A DNA stretch of 16,418 nucleotides. It comes from Pseudomonadota bacterium. Its GTDB lineage: Bacteria > Bdellovibrionota > Bacteriovoracia > Bacteriovoracales > Bacteriovoracaceae. The stretch spans positions 1 through 16,418 of the forward strand of contig JAEYUK010000358.1 of the NCBI GenBank assembly GCA_023432655.1, read 5' to 3'. The position numbers and the translations under genes were made by a program. How positions within the stretch are numbered: position 1 is the stretch's first letter; the number at the start of each line of letters is the position of its first letter. Shown here one piece after another: positions 7,570 to 15,783 of the stretch. The notes beneath the pieces were generated by a model. It searched no databases, was not told where the DNA came from, and worked only from the letters and a program-made list of their open reading frames with translations.

Positions 7570-7614
7570 TATCCGATCATAATAGTTTCTTTAGGCGATT
7601 ATCTGCTTCTTTCC

Positions 7615-7642
7615 TTGAGTGGAGTCAGTTACAAGTTATAAT
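7615..7642 (+). promoter_or_regulatory. Probable sigma70 promoter of the rlmI-moxR-bat-ribF operon
   Basis: TTGAGT (7615-7620) and a perfect TATAAT (7637-7642) are separated by 16 bases, predicting an RNA start near 7649 and a leader of about 20 bases before the rlmI GTG at 7669. It lies in the only non-coding gap between 6742 and the right edge, so it is the natural promoter for the eight genes that follow. The rest of this 99-base gap shows no convincing terminator. Confidence 0.65.
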
Positions 7643-7668
7643 AATTTAAATAACTTTGTAGGTGACAC

Positions 7669-8859
7669 GTGCGCTCATTATCTCTAAGCAAAAGCGGAAT
7701 TAATAAAATTCGTAGCAATCTTTTTGAACTAAAGGCCAGTGATTTTGAAGGGTCGATTAAATCTATTCCTTCGGGTGAATGGTGTATCTTAAGTTGGGGA
7801 CCTCAGGATTACGGCATTGGTTTCTTGAACCCCATGATCGAAGATAAGTATTCTTGTGCTTCTTTGGTGGGGAAATTATCCAAAGAGGCCCTGACGAATT
7901 TCTCGGTTGAAAATTTTATTTCAGACAAATTAAAAGAGGCCTTTGAAAAACGGCAAAAAATAAAAGGTTACGAAAAAAACGCCCGAATCTTTTACGGTGT
8001 AAGTGACGGATTACCGGGACTCATCATTGATCTCTTTCACAATGCTGCCATCATTCAGATTAATACTGCGGGTGTTGATAGGTTTAGAGAACATATTAAA
8101 AAAACGATTACTGAGCTTACTGGAACTCACGCCTACTTTCTGGATAATCCAAAATATCGCGAAAAAGAGTTCCTTCCCACTTTTCATAACGAAGCTTTGC
8201 CTGACCTGGAAGTTGAAGAGAATAATCTTAAATATAAAATCCGTTCTGAAGTATTACAAAAAGTCGGATTCTATTATGACCACCGGGAGAATCGGTATAA
8301 TCTTATGCAGCTCCTCTCACGTCTCAATCAGGAGTTCTCATCAGGCCTTGATCTTTTCTCCTATGCTGGTGCCTGGGGAATGAGTGGCCTTAAAGCTGGC
8401 GTAAAGGAATTGCATTTTGTGGATCAGGGAGACTTTGCCGTTGAAGTCACAGAAGCTCTAAAGCTTAATGGATTTGAAGGCAGAGGGAATTTTTACCGCA
8501 GTGATGTCTTCAAATATCTCGATGAAGCGATTCAGAAGAATAAAAAATTTGATCTGATCCTTTGTGATCCGCCAGCCTTTGCGAAAAGCGCTCTTCACAA
8601 AAATCAAGCACTCGAAGGTTATAGCAAGCTTCATCGGAAAGTGTTTAAGGTTCTAACGGAAGCTTCAATTGTGGCGTTCTCATCTTGTACTCATTATGTG
8701 AGTCATGAAGAGTTTCAAAAAAACATCCAGGACGCAGCTTCTCGGGAGAATAAAAAAATTCAGTTAATTTATTGTGGCATGCAAGGTTTTGATCATCCGG
8801 TCAAATCTCTGGAAGATCGATCAAATTATATTAAAAGTTATTTTTATAGCGTGGAGTAG
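7669..8859 (+). CDS. rlmI: RlmI-like 23S rRNA cytosine-C5 methyltransferase
   Basis: This 396-residue protein matches the RlmI/class I SAM methyltransferase layout. It has an N-terminal PUA-like part (about 1-75), a central segment with FYGVSDGLPGLIIDLF and KVGFYYDHRENR, and a Rossmann methyltransferase domain. In that domain motif I is LDLFSYAGAWG, motif IV is D300-PPAFAKS, and the presumed catalytic Cys is C340 in SSCTHYV. RlmI makes m5C1962 in E. coli 23S rRNA. The target here is inferred, because paralogues such as RlmK/RlmL share parts of this architecture. The start is a GTG, preceded by AGGTG (7660-7664) four bases upstream. It leads a long operon, with its stop only three bases before moxR. 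Confidence 0.85.
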   Translation: MRSLSLSKSGINKIRSNLFELKASDFEGSIKSIPSGEWCILSWGPQDYGIGFLNPMIEDKYSCASLVGKLSKEALTNFSVENFISDKLKEAFEKRQKIKGYEKNARIFYGVSDGLPGLIIDLFHNAAIIQINTAGVDRFREHIKKTITELTGTHAYFLDNPKYREKEFLPTFHNEALPDLEVEENNLKYKIRSEVLQKVGFYYDHRENRYNLMQLLSRLNQEFSSGLDLFSYAGAWGMSGLKAGVKELHFVDQGDFAVEVTEALKLNGFEGRGNFYRSDVFKYLDEAIQKNKKFDLILCDPPAFAKSALHKNQALEGYSKLHRKVFKVLTEASIVAFSSCTHYVSHEEFQKNIQDAASRENKKIQLIYCGMQGFDHPVKSLEDRSNYIKSYFYSVE

Positions 8860-8862
8860 AAT

Positions 8863-9804
8863 ATGGAGTTACAAGAAAAGGTTCAAACGGTCATTAAACA
8901 AGCTCAAAGCATTATTTTTGGTCAAGATGAACTTCTTGAATCGATTGTGGCGGCATTGGTTTGTGAAGGCCATCTTCTGATTGAAGGTCTTCCCGGATTA
9001 GGTAAAACACTTAGTGTATCCGTTATGAGTAAGCTTTGTGATTTGCAGTTTCAGCGTATTCAGTTTACTCCAGATCTCCTGCCCTCAGATTTGATTGGGA
9101 CCATGATGTACAATCAACAAAAACAAGAATTTACTACGAAATTTGGACCAATATTCACTCAGCTCGTTCTGGCCGATGAGATTAACCGTTCGCCGGCAAA
9201 AGTTCAGGCAGCTCTTCTTGAGGCCATGGCAGAAAAACAAGTCACTATTGGGGATAAGACACATAAACTTCCTTCTCCATTTGTAGTGCTTGCTACTCAG
9301 AACCCGATTGAGCAAGAAGGAACATATAACTTACCAGAAGCCCAGCTCGATCGATTTATGATGAAAATTACTGTCGATTATCCGGACTTTGAAGCTGAAA
9401 AAAGTGTCCTTGGATTGAAACCTTCTCAACTGGACATGAAACCAATCATTGGCCAAAACGATCTCTTTGCGATGAAAGAAAAAGTAGAAGCAATCTACGT
9501 GGATGAAAAGATTAAAGATATGATCATTCGAATTGTTCATGCCACACGACCTGGAAGTAAATTTTTCTTAAAAAAATATGACGGGGCGATCACTGCCGGT
9601 GCTTCTCCGCGGGCTTCAATTTGGCTATATAAGATTGCTAAGTTTAAGGCCTTCATGGAAGGAAAAGATTTTGTAACACCGGAACATCTTCTGAGTATTG
9701 TTCCTTCAGTTTTAGGCCACCGGGTTATCCCATCTTATGAAGCGCAAATTGATAAACTCAATACCCGCAATCTGGTGGCAACTATCGCAGCGAGTGTTGT
9801 TTAA
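8863..9804 (+). CDS. moxR: MoxR-family AAA+ ATPase
   Basis: The 313-residue protein is a MoxR-type AAA+ ATPase. Walker A GLPGLGKT spans 42-49, Walker B is LADEINRSP with D105-E106, and the sensor region reads LATQNPIEQEGTYNLPEAQ, a MoxR hallmark. The small C-terminal lid contains TAGASPRAS. MoxR ATPases are thought to act as chaperones that remodel von Willebrand A partner proteins, often in maturing enzymes or membrane complexes. Partners are encoded immediately downstream (DUF58, batA, batB). GGAG at 8853-8856, inside the end of rlmI, is the likely ribosome site, so translation is probably coupled. The protein has no signal peptide and should be cytoplasmic. Confidence 0.95.
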   Translation: MELQEKVQTVIKQAQSIIFGQDELLESIVAALVCEGHLLIEGLPGLGKTLSVSVMSKLCDLQFQRIQFTPDLLPSDLIGTMMYNQQKQEFTTKFGPIFTQLVLADEINRSPAKVQAALLEAMAEKQVTIGDKTHKLPSPFVVLATQNPIEQEGTYNLPEAQLDRFMMKITVDYPDFEAEKSVLGLKPSQLDMKPIIGQNDLFAMKEKVEAIYVDEKIKDMIIRIVHATRPGSKFFLKKYDGAITAGASPRASIWLYKIAKFKAFMEGKDFVTPEHLLSIVPSVLGHRVIPSYEAQIDKLNTRNLVATIAASVV

Positions 9805-9806
9805 TT

Positions 9807-10649
9807 ATGAATTTGCGGGAGATCGAACGTGTCGTTGGGATGATCCAGACACATATATTTCGAAATTCCAATGCTTACTCAGCGGGTATGCTGAAATCAC
9901 ATTTTCGTGGTTCTGGACTTCAGTTTCGGGAACATCAGATTTATGTTCCTGGTGACGATGTTCGTTTTATTGACTGGAAACTATCCGCTCGTTCACCCAA
10001 TATTTATTTGAAAACATTTGAAGAAGAGCGGAATGTCGAGATCGTAGTTTTTTTCGACCTCTCCAATACGCTCCTGTACGGATTTGAAGGAGTTTCTAAG
10101 CTTCAGGCTATGCTTGAGATTGTGGGCCTCCTCTATCTCCTGGCGGGTGAAACCCACGATCTGGTAAGGGTCATCATCTGGGGTGAAAAGACATTAAATC
10201 TTCCACCCAAGAAGGGCCGGGAAGGTCTGACTCTTTTTATTTCTCAGCTCGAGAAAATGGGACTGCTGGACAGTGATGGAAAAGTTATCCTCAACCAGAA
10301 TCGCCCTCTGAATACCCATACTGAAGATAATAAGATAGCTCAGATAAAATCCTTTCTGGCACGTAGAAAGGAAGTCATTTATCTGGGGGACTTAAGTCTA
10401 GTGCAGGACAAAGAAATCTGGAGAAAGATTCTGGATAAGAAGAATATGCACTGTTTTAGAATTTTTTCGCCTGTTGATAAAAATGCCAATCAACCTTTCT
10501 TACTTAAAGTAAAGAATCCGTCGAGTGGTAAAGGCACAGTCAGAGACCTTAAGGGCGACGCAGATGATCCCCTTTTTGTTAAGCAGCGATTTAAAGAAAT
10601 TGGCGTTCACGAGCGCTACCTAGAGAAATTTGTAAAAGAGTTAGTGTGA
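9807..10649 (+). CDS. DUF58 domain protein of the Bat operon
   Basis: This 280-residue cytoplasmic protein contains the DUF58 core near residues 50-90, with the recognisable DVRFIDWKLSAR and LKTFEEERN segments. The following VVFFDLSNT is a von Willebrand A-like metal site in which D84, S86 and T88 occupy DxSxS-type positions. DUF58 proteins nearly always follow moxR and are assumed to be partners of the ATPase, although their biochemical role is not settled. There is no membrane helix, so this protein probably works on the cytoplasmic face with MoxR. The ATG lies two bases after the moxR stop without a strong ribosome site, suggesting translational coupling. Its stop overlaps the next start. 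Confidence 0.9.
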   Translation: MNLREIERVVGMIQTHIFRNSNAYSAGMLKSHFRGSGLQFREHQIYVPGDDVRFIDWKLSARSPNIYLKTFEEERNVEIVVFFDLSNTLLYGFEGVSKLQAMLEIVGLLYLLAGETHDLVRVIIWGEKTLNLPPKKGREGLTLFISQLEKMGLLDSDGKVILNQNRPLNTHTEDNKIAQIKSFLARRKEVIYLGDLSLVQDKEIWRKILDKKNMHCFRIFSPVDKNANQPFLLKVKNPSSGKGTVRDLKGDADDPLFVKQRFKEIGVHERYLEKFVKELV

Positions 10650-11398
10650 AAAAGATTCTATTCGTTTTACTAGTTTGTTTTTCGACTTCTGTCCTTGGGA
10701 CAGTAGGAATGCATATTAATTTTTCGAACCCGAGCATTAAGCAAGGTAAGGTCGAAGAAGCTACGATTTATTTGGATGAGTCGACGGCCCAAAAGCTACT
10801 CGCTTCAAAAATAGCGGGGCAATCTTTGGAAAGTACGATTTACCTCATGGAAGTGGGGCCGTTAACTAAGACTGAGAATAACTTTGAGGCCAGTGCCAAA
10901 GTTATTTTCCTGAAAATCCCTGAAAGTAAAGCTCTCCTCTACAAAGGTAGTCATGGTGAATTTCCTGTCACTTGGTCCCCGGTAGAAATTGTCCCAACCG
11001 AGGCTACACAAGAACTTATTTTTGAAACATTCTCCATTCCGGCCAAAAAGGATCTCGTTCTATGGTTTGGTCTTCTACTAATCGCGGCCCTTTTGATATT
11101 CATCATTTTGAAATTCAGAAAAGCTCAGCTCATAAAGACACAGATTAAAAAAAGGCGTGCCTCTTTACGGGATGATCTCCTTAAAGGCTCTAATTATGTA
11201 GAAGTGGTTGAGATTTGGAAAAAGCGCGAAGAGTATCTGAATGAGTTTCCTGCGATTCATGATCATTTTAAAAAGTTTGAGCAGGTACTTTATAAGTACC
11301 AGTTTAAACCTTCACAGAGTGAAGCTGAAAAAATTGAAGTCATGCAGGCCTACCGTGAATTTGTAAACAATGTCAGCGGAGGGTTAAATGGAGTATAA
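10646..11398 (+). CDS. Unrecognised single-span membrane protein of the Bat operon
   Basis: The 250-residue protein starts with a GTG that overlaps the DUF58 stop as GTGA, and ends 11 bases inside batA. It has a signal peptide (MKKILFVLLVCFSTSVLG, likely cut near residue 18) and a periplasmic, strand-rich domain (about 19-135). One membrane helix follows (about 137-157, LVLWFGLLLIAALLIFIIL), then a basic, helical cytoplasmic tail (158-250, with IKKRRASLRDDLL). I do not recognise its family. Its slot between DUF58 and batA is where many proteobacterial operons carry a small DUF4381 membrane protein, and its domain plan resembles a reduced BatD. It may therefore link a periplasmic signal to MoxR/DUF58. 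That role is inference from position and topology only. Confidence 0.82.
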   Translation: MKKILFVLLVCFSTSVLGTVGMHINFSNPSIKQGKVEEATIYLDESTAQKLLASKIAGQSLESTIYLMEVGPLTKTENNFEASAKVIFLKIPESKALLYKGSHGEFPVTWSPVEIVPTEATQELIFETFSIPAKKDLVLWFGLLLIAALLIFIILKFRKAQLIKTQIKKRRASLRDDLLKGSNYVEVVEIWKKREEYLNEFPAIHDHFKKFEQVLYKYQFKPSQSEAEKIEVMQAYREFVNNVSGGLNGV

Positions 11399-12365
11399 AT
11401 ATCCACTCCTTCTCTGGCTTGGTGTTTTCGCAGGCCTTTTATGGACACTGGATTATTGGAAAGTATTCCAGAAAGCCCAGATTTACTTTCCTCCCGGACA
11501 AGGAGACTTCTCCTGGTGGAAGAAGACGCTGAGAACCTTTTTGTTCTTAGCAGGAGTCGCCGGCTGGGGCTTTTTAAGTTATTCCCTCATGCAGCCGCGC
11601 TTCCCTCAAAAACTTTCTCCAACCAATGTTGAAGTGAATGACATCATTATTAGTATCGACGTTTCCCGTTCCATGCTGGCCGAAGATTTAAAACCAAATA
11701 GGTTGGAAGTAGCTAAAGAGAAGATTCGAGAGTTCACTCGGATGCGTCCCACCGATAGAATTTCAGTCATTATTTTTTCTGAAAAGGTTTTCACTCTTTT
11801 ACCTTTGACGACTGACCCTGCCTTGGTTGACCAAGTGTTGTCAGAGATATCTATTGGATACTTAGGTAGTGGAACTAATATTGGTGATGGGCTGGCCCTC
11901 GGTGTAGCACGTGCAGTTAATAGCGAAACTAAAAATAAAGTCATTATTCTTTTAACAGACGGAGTTGCCAACGTAGGAACTCTAACCCCCATGCAAGCGG
12001 CTGAAGAAGCTAAAAAGTATGGAATCAAAGTTTATACCATAGGACTTGGGACCGATGGCGATGCCCGCATACCTGTTGGGCCAGGCGTATTCGGAACTCA
12101 GTATCAGCTTATCCCGGGTGGATCAATTGATTACAAGACACTTAAAGAGATAAGCGATTTGACCGGTGGTAAGTTCTATCCTGCCAAAAGCGAAAAGGCC
12201 CTGAAAGAGATTTTAGATGACATTCAGAATCTTGAAAAAACAGAGATTAAAGTTAATCATCAGATTGTTTATGATGAAAGATTTTATTTCTACTTACTAA
12301 TTGGGGTAGCGATTTTATTCGGCGTAGAAGTTCTGCGAAGACTGCTGCTTAAGGATATTATATGA
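11388..12365 (+). CDS. batA: BatA, membrane von Willebrand A protein
   Basis: The 325-residue protein has two N-terminal membrane helices (about 4-23 and 47-68), a von Willebrand A domain (about 85-285) and a C-terminal helix (about 297-319). The metal-ion-dependent adhesion site is complete: D91-x-S93-x-S95 (DVSRSM), T163 (GSGTNIGDG) and D191 (LLTDGVAN). This is the BatA pattern, an inner-membrane protein with its VWA domain facing the periplasm and a likely partner of BatB. The start is well supported by GGAGGG at 11378-11383, inside the previous gene. The stop overlaps the batB ATG as ATGA. Bat proteins have been linked to oxygen tolerance or envelope stress in other bacteria, but direct functions remain poorly defined. 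Confidence 0.93.
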   Translation: MEYKYPLLLWLGVFAGLLWTLDYWKVFQKAQIYFPPGQGDFSWWKKTLRTFLFLAGVAGWGFLSYSLMQPRFPQKLSPTNVEVNDIIISIDVSRSMLAEDLKPNRLEVAKEKIREFTRMRPTDRISVIIFSEKVFTLLPLTTDPALVDQVLSEISIGYLGSGTNIGDGLALGVARAVNSETKNKVIILLTDGVANVGTLTPMQAAEEAKKYGIKVYTIGLGTDGDARIPVGPGVFGTQYQLIPGGSIDYKTLKEISDLTGGKFYPAKSEKALKEILDDIQNLEKTEIKVNHQIVYDERFYFYLLIGVAILFGVEVLRRLLLKDII

Positions 12366-14119
12366 ACTTCAATCAACTGAGTTACTGGCCAGGCCTTCTT
12401 TTAATTTTGCTAGTATTTGTGGTGCTGGTACTTCTTCTGGAGAAACGTTTTTTCTCATTCATTAAGACCTATTGGTTCTACAACAGAAGCTGGTTCAGCT
12501 ACATATCTAGTTTCCTATTTATTATTGGAATGACGGGTCTTTTGTTCAGCCTCCTTGACCCTCGAGGACCGGAAGAAAGAATAAAAGCGGAAGTTCCCAG
12601 TGATCGGACGATCATTTTAATTGATACTTCTGCCAGTATGCTGGCCGAAGATGTTAAGCCAAGCCGATTACAAAAGGCCGTTCTGATTGCTAAACACTTT
12701 GCCCGTAAAGCTGCTGGTCACCAGTTATCCATTGTAGTTTTTGCGGAAATTCAAAAGAAAATAGTTCCTTTTACTAATGATATTGATCTTATTGATGCGC
12801 GCCTCGATAGTATCAAAAATCTTCGCAATCAATATGGTTCATCGGCCTTAACTCACGCCATTCAGGAGAGTATTCAGTACTTCCGTGAAACCGGTGGAGA
12901 AGCCCAGGGCAATATCCTGGTTTTAACAGATGGTGAGGAAACTTCGGAAAGTATTGACCTCAAAATTCCTGCTGGCATTCATGTGGCCCTGGTAGGTGTT
13001 GGAACCGAACAAGGAGGAAGAATTCCTTTGGATGATGGTCGTGGATTCCGGTTCGGCTACAAGAAAGACCGAGGCCGTGACATCACAACTAAACTTAATG
13101 AAAAGTACTTTAAGCAGATCGTCTCTGACATACCTTCTGGTAAATATTGGGTGGCCAACACCTATTCTTTGCCTTCTGAAGAAATTCTAAGCTTCTTTCA
13201 AGCTGAAAAAGTTAAGAGTAACGACCAACAAGACATGGTCATAAAACCTGTTTTAATGGAGTGGATTGTCGTTCCTTCATTACTGCTTCTGATTTTATCT
13301 TATTTTTTCAAAGCGATTAAAGTCTTCTCGTTGGGATTGTTACTTATTATCGCCCCTTCTTTTGCCCAAGAGGAACAGGACTCGCCAAAACTTTCTCCGG
13401 AAGTTGTCGAGCAACTTGAAAAACTTCAACAAGGTAAACTAACTCAGCTTGAAAGAATTAAACTCGCTGATGATCTCCATCGCTCAGGGGCGAAGCCTGA
13501 AGCATTGGAACTCTACCAGGAAAACTTAAATCCTAAAGTTGATAAGGAGGTTCCGGCAGAAGCCTACCTTAATTACGGTACAGCACTGCTTGAAAAAGGG
13601 GACATTCAAGCTGGTCTGGATGTCTACCAGAAACTCAATGAATCAATGGATGGAAGTCAGCACTCAAACAAAATCCGTGAAACAATGGATCGAAACGTAG
13701 TTTCCGCCTTTCAGCTACAAGAACAAAAGAAAAAAGAGGAACAAGAAAAAAAAGAGCAGGAAAAGAAAGATCAGAATAAGAAAGAGTCTGGTTCACAAGG
13801 TCAATCAGAGCCACAGTCTGGTGAGCAGAAAAAGAACCAGGATAAATCCGATGGTCAAAATAAGGATGAAGAGAAAAAAGAGTCCGGCGAACAAAAAGAT
13901 AAAGAGAAAAACGAGCCTAATGACGAATCTGAAGAGCAGGATAAAAAAAATAAAGATCAGGCAAATGAGGGCGAGGAACAAAAGCCTATGCCTCCTAAGA
14001 AAATTCCTGCCAAGCTTAAGCAATTGATGTCTGATGATCGCCAGCTTCAAATGAAGATGATTGAAAATGGTACGAAGGATTTGAACAAGCGGAAATCCAG
14101 AAAGAGTAAGGATTGGTAA
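12362..14119 (+). CDS. batB: BatB-BatC fusion: VWA domain plus TPR and charged tail
   Basis: The 585-residue protein joins two Bat components. Residues 1-300 are BatB-like: two membrane helices (about 9-26 and 45-66), then a VWA domain with D88-x-S90-x-S92 (DTSAS), S161 in the place usually held by Thr (GSSALTHA) and D190 (LTDGEE). A helix at about 298-315 is followed at 316-336 by a segment that reads like a Sec signal peptide (K320 VFSLGLLLIIAPSFA, predicted cut SFA/Q). After it come TPR-like repeats (about 366-425, with LNYGTALLEKGDIQAGLDVY) as in BatC, then a very Lys/Glu/Gln-rich stretch (about 455-545). AAGGA at 12351-12355 supports the start. If the internal signal is cleaved, the TPR part would be freed into the periplasm; otherwise it stays tethered. 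Confidence 0.9.
   Translation: MNFNQLSYWPGLLLILLVFVVLVLLLEKRFFSFIKTYWFYNRSWFSYISSFLFIIGMTGLLFSLLDPRGPEERIKAEVPSDRTIILIDTSASMLAEDVKPSRLQKAVLIAKHFARKAAGHQLSIVVFAEIQKKIVPFTNDIDLIDARLDSIKNLRNQYGSSALTHAIQESIQYFRETGGEAQGNILVLTDGEETSESIDLKIPAGIHVALVGVGTEQGGRIPLDDGRGFRFGYKKDRGRDITTKLNEKYFKQIVSDIPSGKYWVANTYSLPSEEILSFFQAEKVKSNDQQDMVIKPVLMEWIVVPSLLLLILSYFFKAIKVFSLGLLLIIAPSFAQEEQDSPKLSPEVVEQLEKLQQGKLTQLERIKLADDLHRSGAKPEALELYQENLNPKVDKEVPAEAYLNYGTALLEKGDIQAGLDVYQKLNESMDGSQHSNKIRETMDRNVVSAFQLQEQKKKEEQEKKEQEKKDQNKKESGSQGQSEPQSGEQKKNQDKSDGQNKDEEKKESGEQKDKEKNEPNDESEEQDKKNKDQANEGEEQKPMPPKKIPAKLKQLMSDDRQLQMKMIENGTKDLNKRKSRKSKDW
13725..13990 (+). repeat. Low-complexity purine-rich tract encoding the charged tail of BatB-BatC
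   Basis: The coding strand here is almost all A and G, encoding irregular Lys/Glu/Gln/Asp-rich text with no exact repeat unit. Two runs of eight A bases occur in frame (13746-13753 and 13943-13950). It probably encodes a disordered periplasmic segment after the TPR. Such tracts are prone to polymerase slippage and length change. The complementary strand is correspondingly T-rich and produces a spurious hydrophobic reading frame. Confidence 0.8.
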
Positions 14120-15783
14120 TGAAGTTTTTAAAATTTTTAATCATTTTTATATTGAGTTTTTCAGCTCTTGCTAATGAGCTGAAAGTTGAAGTGAATCCTA
14201 ATCGCCCGGTGGCCGGTGAAATGTTTCAGGTCTACTTTAGAATCTTCACAGATTCGGATGAAGAGCCGGTGATTAACTTTAGTCCAAGTAACGTGGAGGT
14301 TGCCGGAAAATCCAATCAGGGAGTTTCGACTCGTACTATCTATGCTAATGGAAAGCTAACAGTGACTCGTGAGATGACAGTGGTCTATGAATTAGTCGCT
14401 GCCAAAGCCGGTACGGCCTATTTAAGGGATATTACGGTTCAACTTGGTTCGGATAAAATAAGGCACCAATCAATTAGCATTAATATTCTGAATGAGCCTG
14501 AGGTTAGGGCCGATGCCTTTGTCATGGCCGATCTTCCTAAAAAGTCCTTCTTTTTGGGAGAGGGATTCGTTGTTCGCTATTTTCTTTATTCAAAAGTTGC
14601 GATCAGTAATCTGGATGTGAAAGAGTATCCTAAACTTAATAAATTTTTAAAACGATATTTGCAAGAACCAGATCGATCTGAGCGTGTTTCTATTGATGGA
14701 GAAATCTATACGCGGACATTGATTTATGCCGCCAAACTATTTCCCGAAAAACTCGGAACCTTGAAAGTTGATCCGCTACGGCTATCAGTGACTTATCCCG
14801 TTGGGCGGGCGGGGGATCCATTTGGAGCGTTTGGTCTCAATCGTGATTTTAAAACCAGATCTATTAGTAGTGACACGATCGATGTCGAGGTAAAACCTTT
14901 CCCGGCCCCTCAGCCACCACATTTTACAGGATTGGTAGGTAATCACGATATTCAATTGCAAGTGAGTAGCAATAAACTCATTGTAAATGAACCTCTTGAA
15001 CTAAAACTTACTGTAAGTGGAGTTGGGGCCCTGGAGAATTTAGAAGCACCAACTCTGATTAAGAGTCCAGGTTTGGAAGAATTTGATACCAACGGAGATC
15101 TTAAAGTTAATAACTCCGAAGAAGCTACCAAGGTTTTTGATTATACCTATTTGGCTAAAGAGAATCAGACACTACCAGCGAAAGAGATTATTTTGAGTTA
15201 CCTGGATCCAGCTACTGAACAGTATGTTCCGGTTAAATTAAATATTCCTGAAATTACAATCGCCGGCGGTCAAGCTACGACCTCAAAGAACATTGAGCCC
15301 CCTAAGGAGAAGAAAAAAATAAATCAACCAGCGCCAGTATCTGCTGAACCGGATTTTTTCGCACCAATTGCTGAATCCAAGTGGCAATGGCAAGCATGGA
15401 TTCCTCATATAAATTTAGGCCTCGCTGTGATGGCGATATTGATAAGTTTTGGATGGATGTTAAAAAATAAGAATTTCAGTGGTTTTCACTTTAATACTAA
15501 AATTCCCGCATCCCTTAAAAAGAATGAGTTCGACTTGGGAGAATTTGTGTTGTGGCTAACACCTCTAATTAGAAAGACTGGTAAATCACCTTTAGCAATA
15601 ATCAAAGAATCTACGATGAGTGAAGATTCGAAACGATATTTTATTGATTTATTGGAAACCAATGACTACAAATCATATTCCAGTCAGAAAGCTGAGATGA
15701 CCTACAAATTTGATGCTGCTCATTTTAAAGAACTAAGTAAGTATATAGAGAGTGCCCATGAAAATACTTCAAAACCTTCTTGA
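14119..15783 (+). CDS. batD: BatD-like membrane-anchored periplasmic protein
   Basis: This 554-residue protein has a signal peptide (MKFLKFLIIFILSFSALA, cut likely before NELKV). A long periplasmic region of Ig-like beta domains follows (about 20-400), beginning LKVEVNPNRPVAGEMFQVYF, which is the typical BatD opening. A charged linker, one membrane helix (about 428-450, INLGLAVMAILISFGWML) and a cytoplasmic tail of about 100 residues complete it. BatD proteins accompany BatA/BatB and may scaffold or sense on the periplasmic side. I chose the ATG at 14119, which shares a base with the batB stop (TAATG), because TAAGGA (14107-14112) is well spaced and the signal peptide starts there. A TTG at 14113 would add two residues. 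Its last 26 bases overlap ribF. Confidence 0.9.
   Translation: MKFLKFLIIFILSFSALANELKVEVNPNRPVAGEMFQVYFRIFTDSDEEPVINFSPSNVEVAGKSNQGVSTRTIYANGKLTVTREMTVVYELVAAKAGTAYLRDITVQLGSDKIRHQSISINILNEPEVRADAFVMADLPKKSFFLGEGFVVRYFLYSKVAISNLDVKEYPKLNKFLKRYLQEPDRSERVSIDGEIYTRTLIYAAKLFPEKLGTLKVDPLRLSVTYPVGRAGDPFGAFGLNRDFKTRSISSDTIDVEVKPFPAPQPPHFTGLVGNHDIQLQVSSNKLIVNEPLELKLTVSGVGALENLEAPTLIKSPGLEEFDTNGDLKVNNSEEATKVFDYTYLAKENQTLPAKEIILSYLDPATEQYVPVKLNIPEITIAGGQATTSKNIEPPKEKKKINQPAPVSAEPDFFAPIAESKWQWQAWIPHINLGLAVMAILISFGWMLKNKNFSGFHFNTKIPASLKKNEFDLGEFVLWLTPLIRKTGKSPLAIIKESTMSEDSKRYFIDLLETNDYKSYSSQKAEMTYKFDAAHFKELSKYIESAHENTSKPS

Noticed and set aside
7570..7614. Possible terminator after the secreted protein gene
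   Set aside because: No stem of useful length followed by a T run can be formed by eye, although the region is T-rich.
8003..8383. Second plus-strand open frame of 126 codons inside rlmI
   Set aside because: It is out of frame with rlmI, which has all its methyltransferase motifs in its own frame, and has no good start signal.
10646..10700. Lipoprotein signal in the unrecognised Bat-operon protein (Cys at residue 11)
   Set aside because: The Cys lies inside the hydrophobic core, too early for a lipobox; an ordinary signal peptide cut near residue 18 fits better.
11606..12028. Antisense open frame of 140 codons within batA
   Set aside because: It lies fully inside a well-supported VWA gene whose conserved motifs explain the sequence, and the antisense product resembles no known protein.
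13805..14050. Antisense open frame encoding a very hydrophobic 81-residue peptide
   Set aside because: It is the mirror of the Lys/Glu-rich coding tract; A/G-rich codons read backwards give Phe/Leu/Ile. It has no ribosome site and lies fully inside batB-batC.
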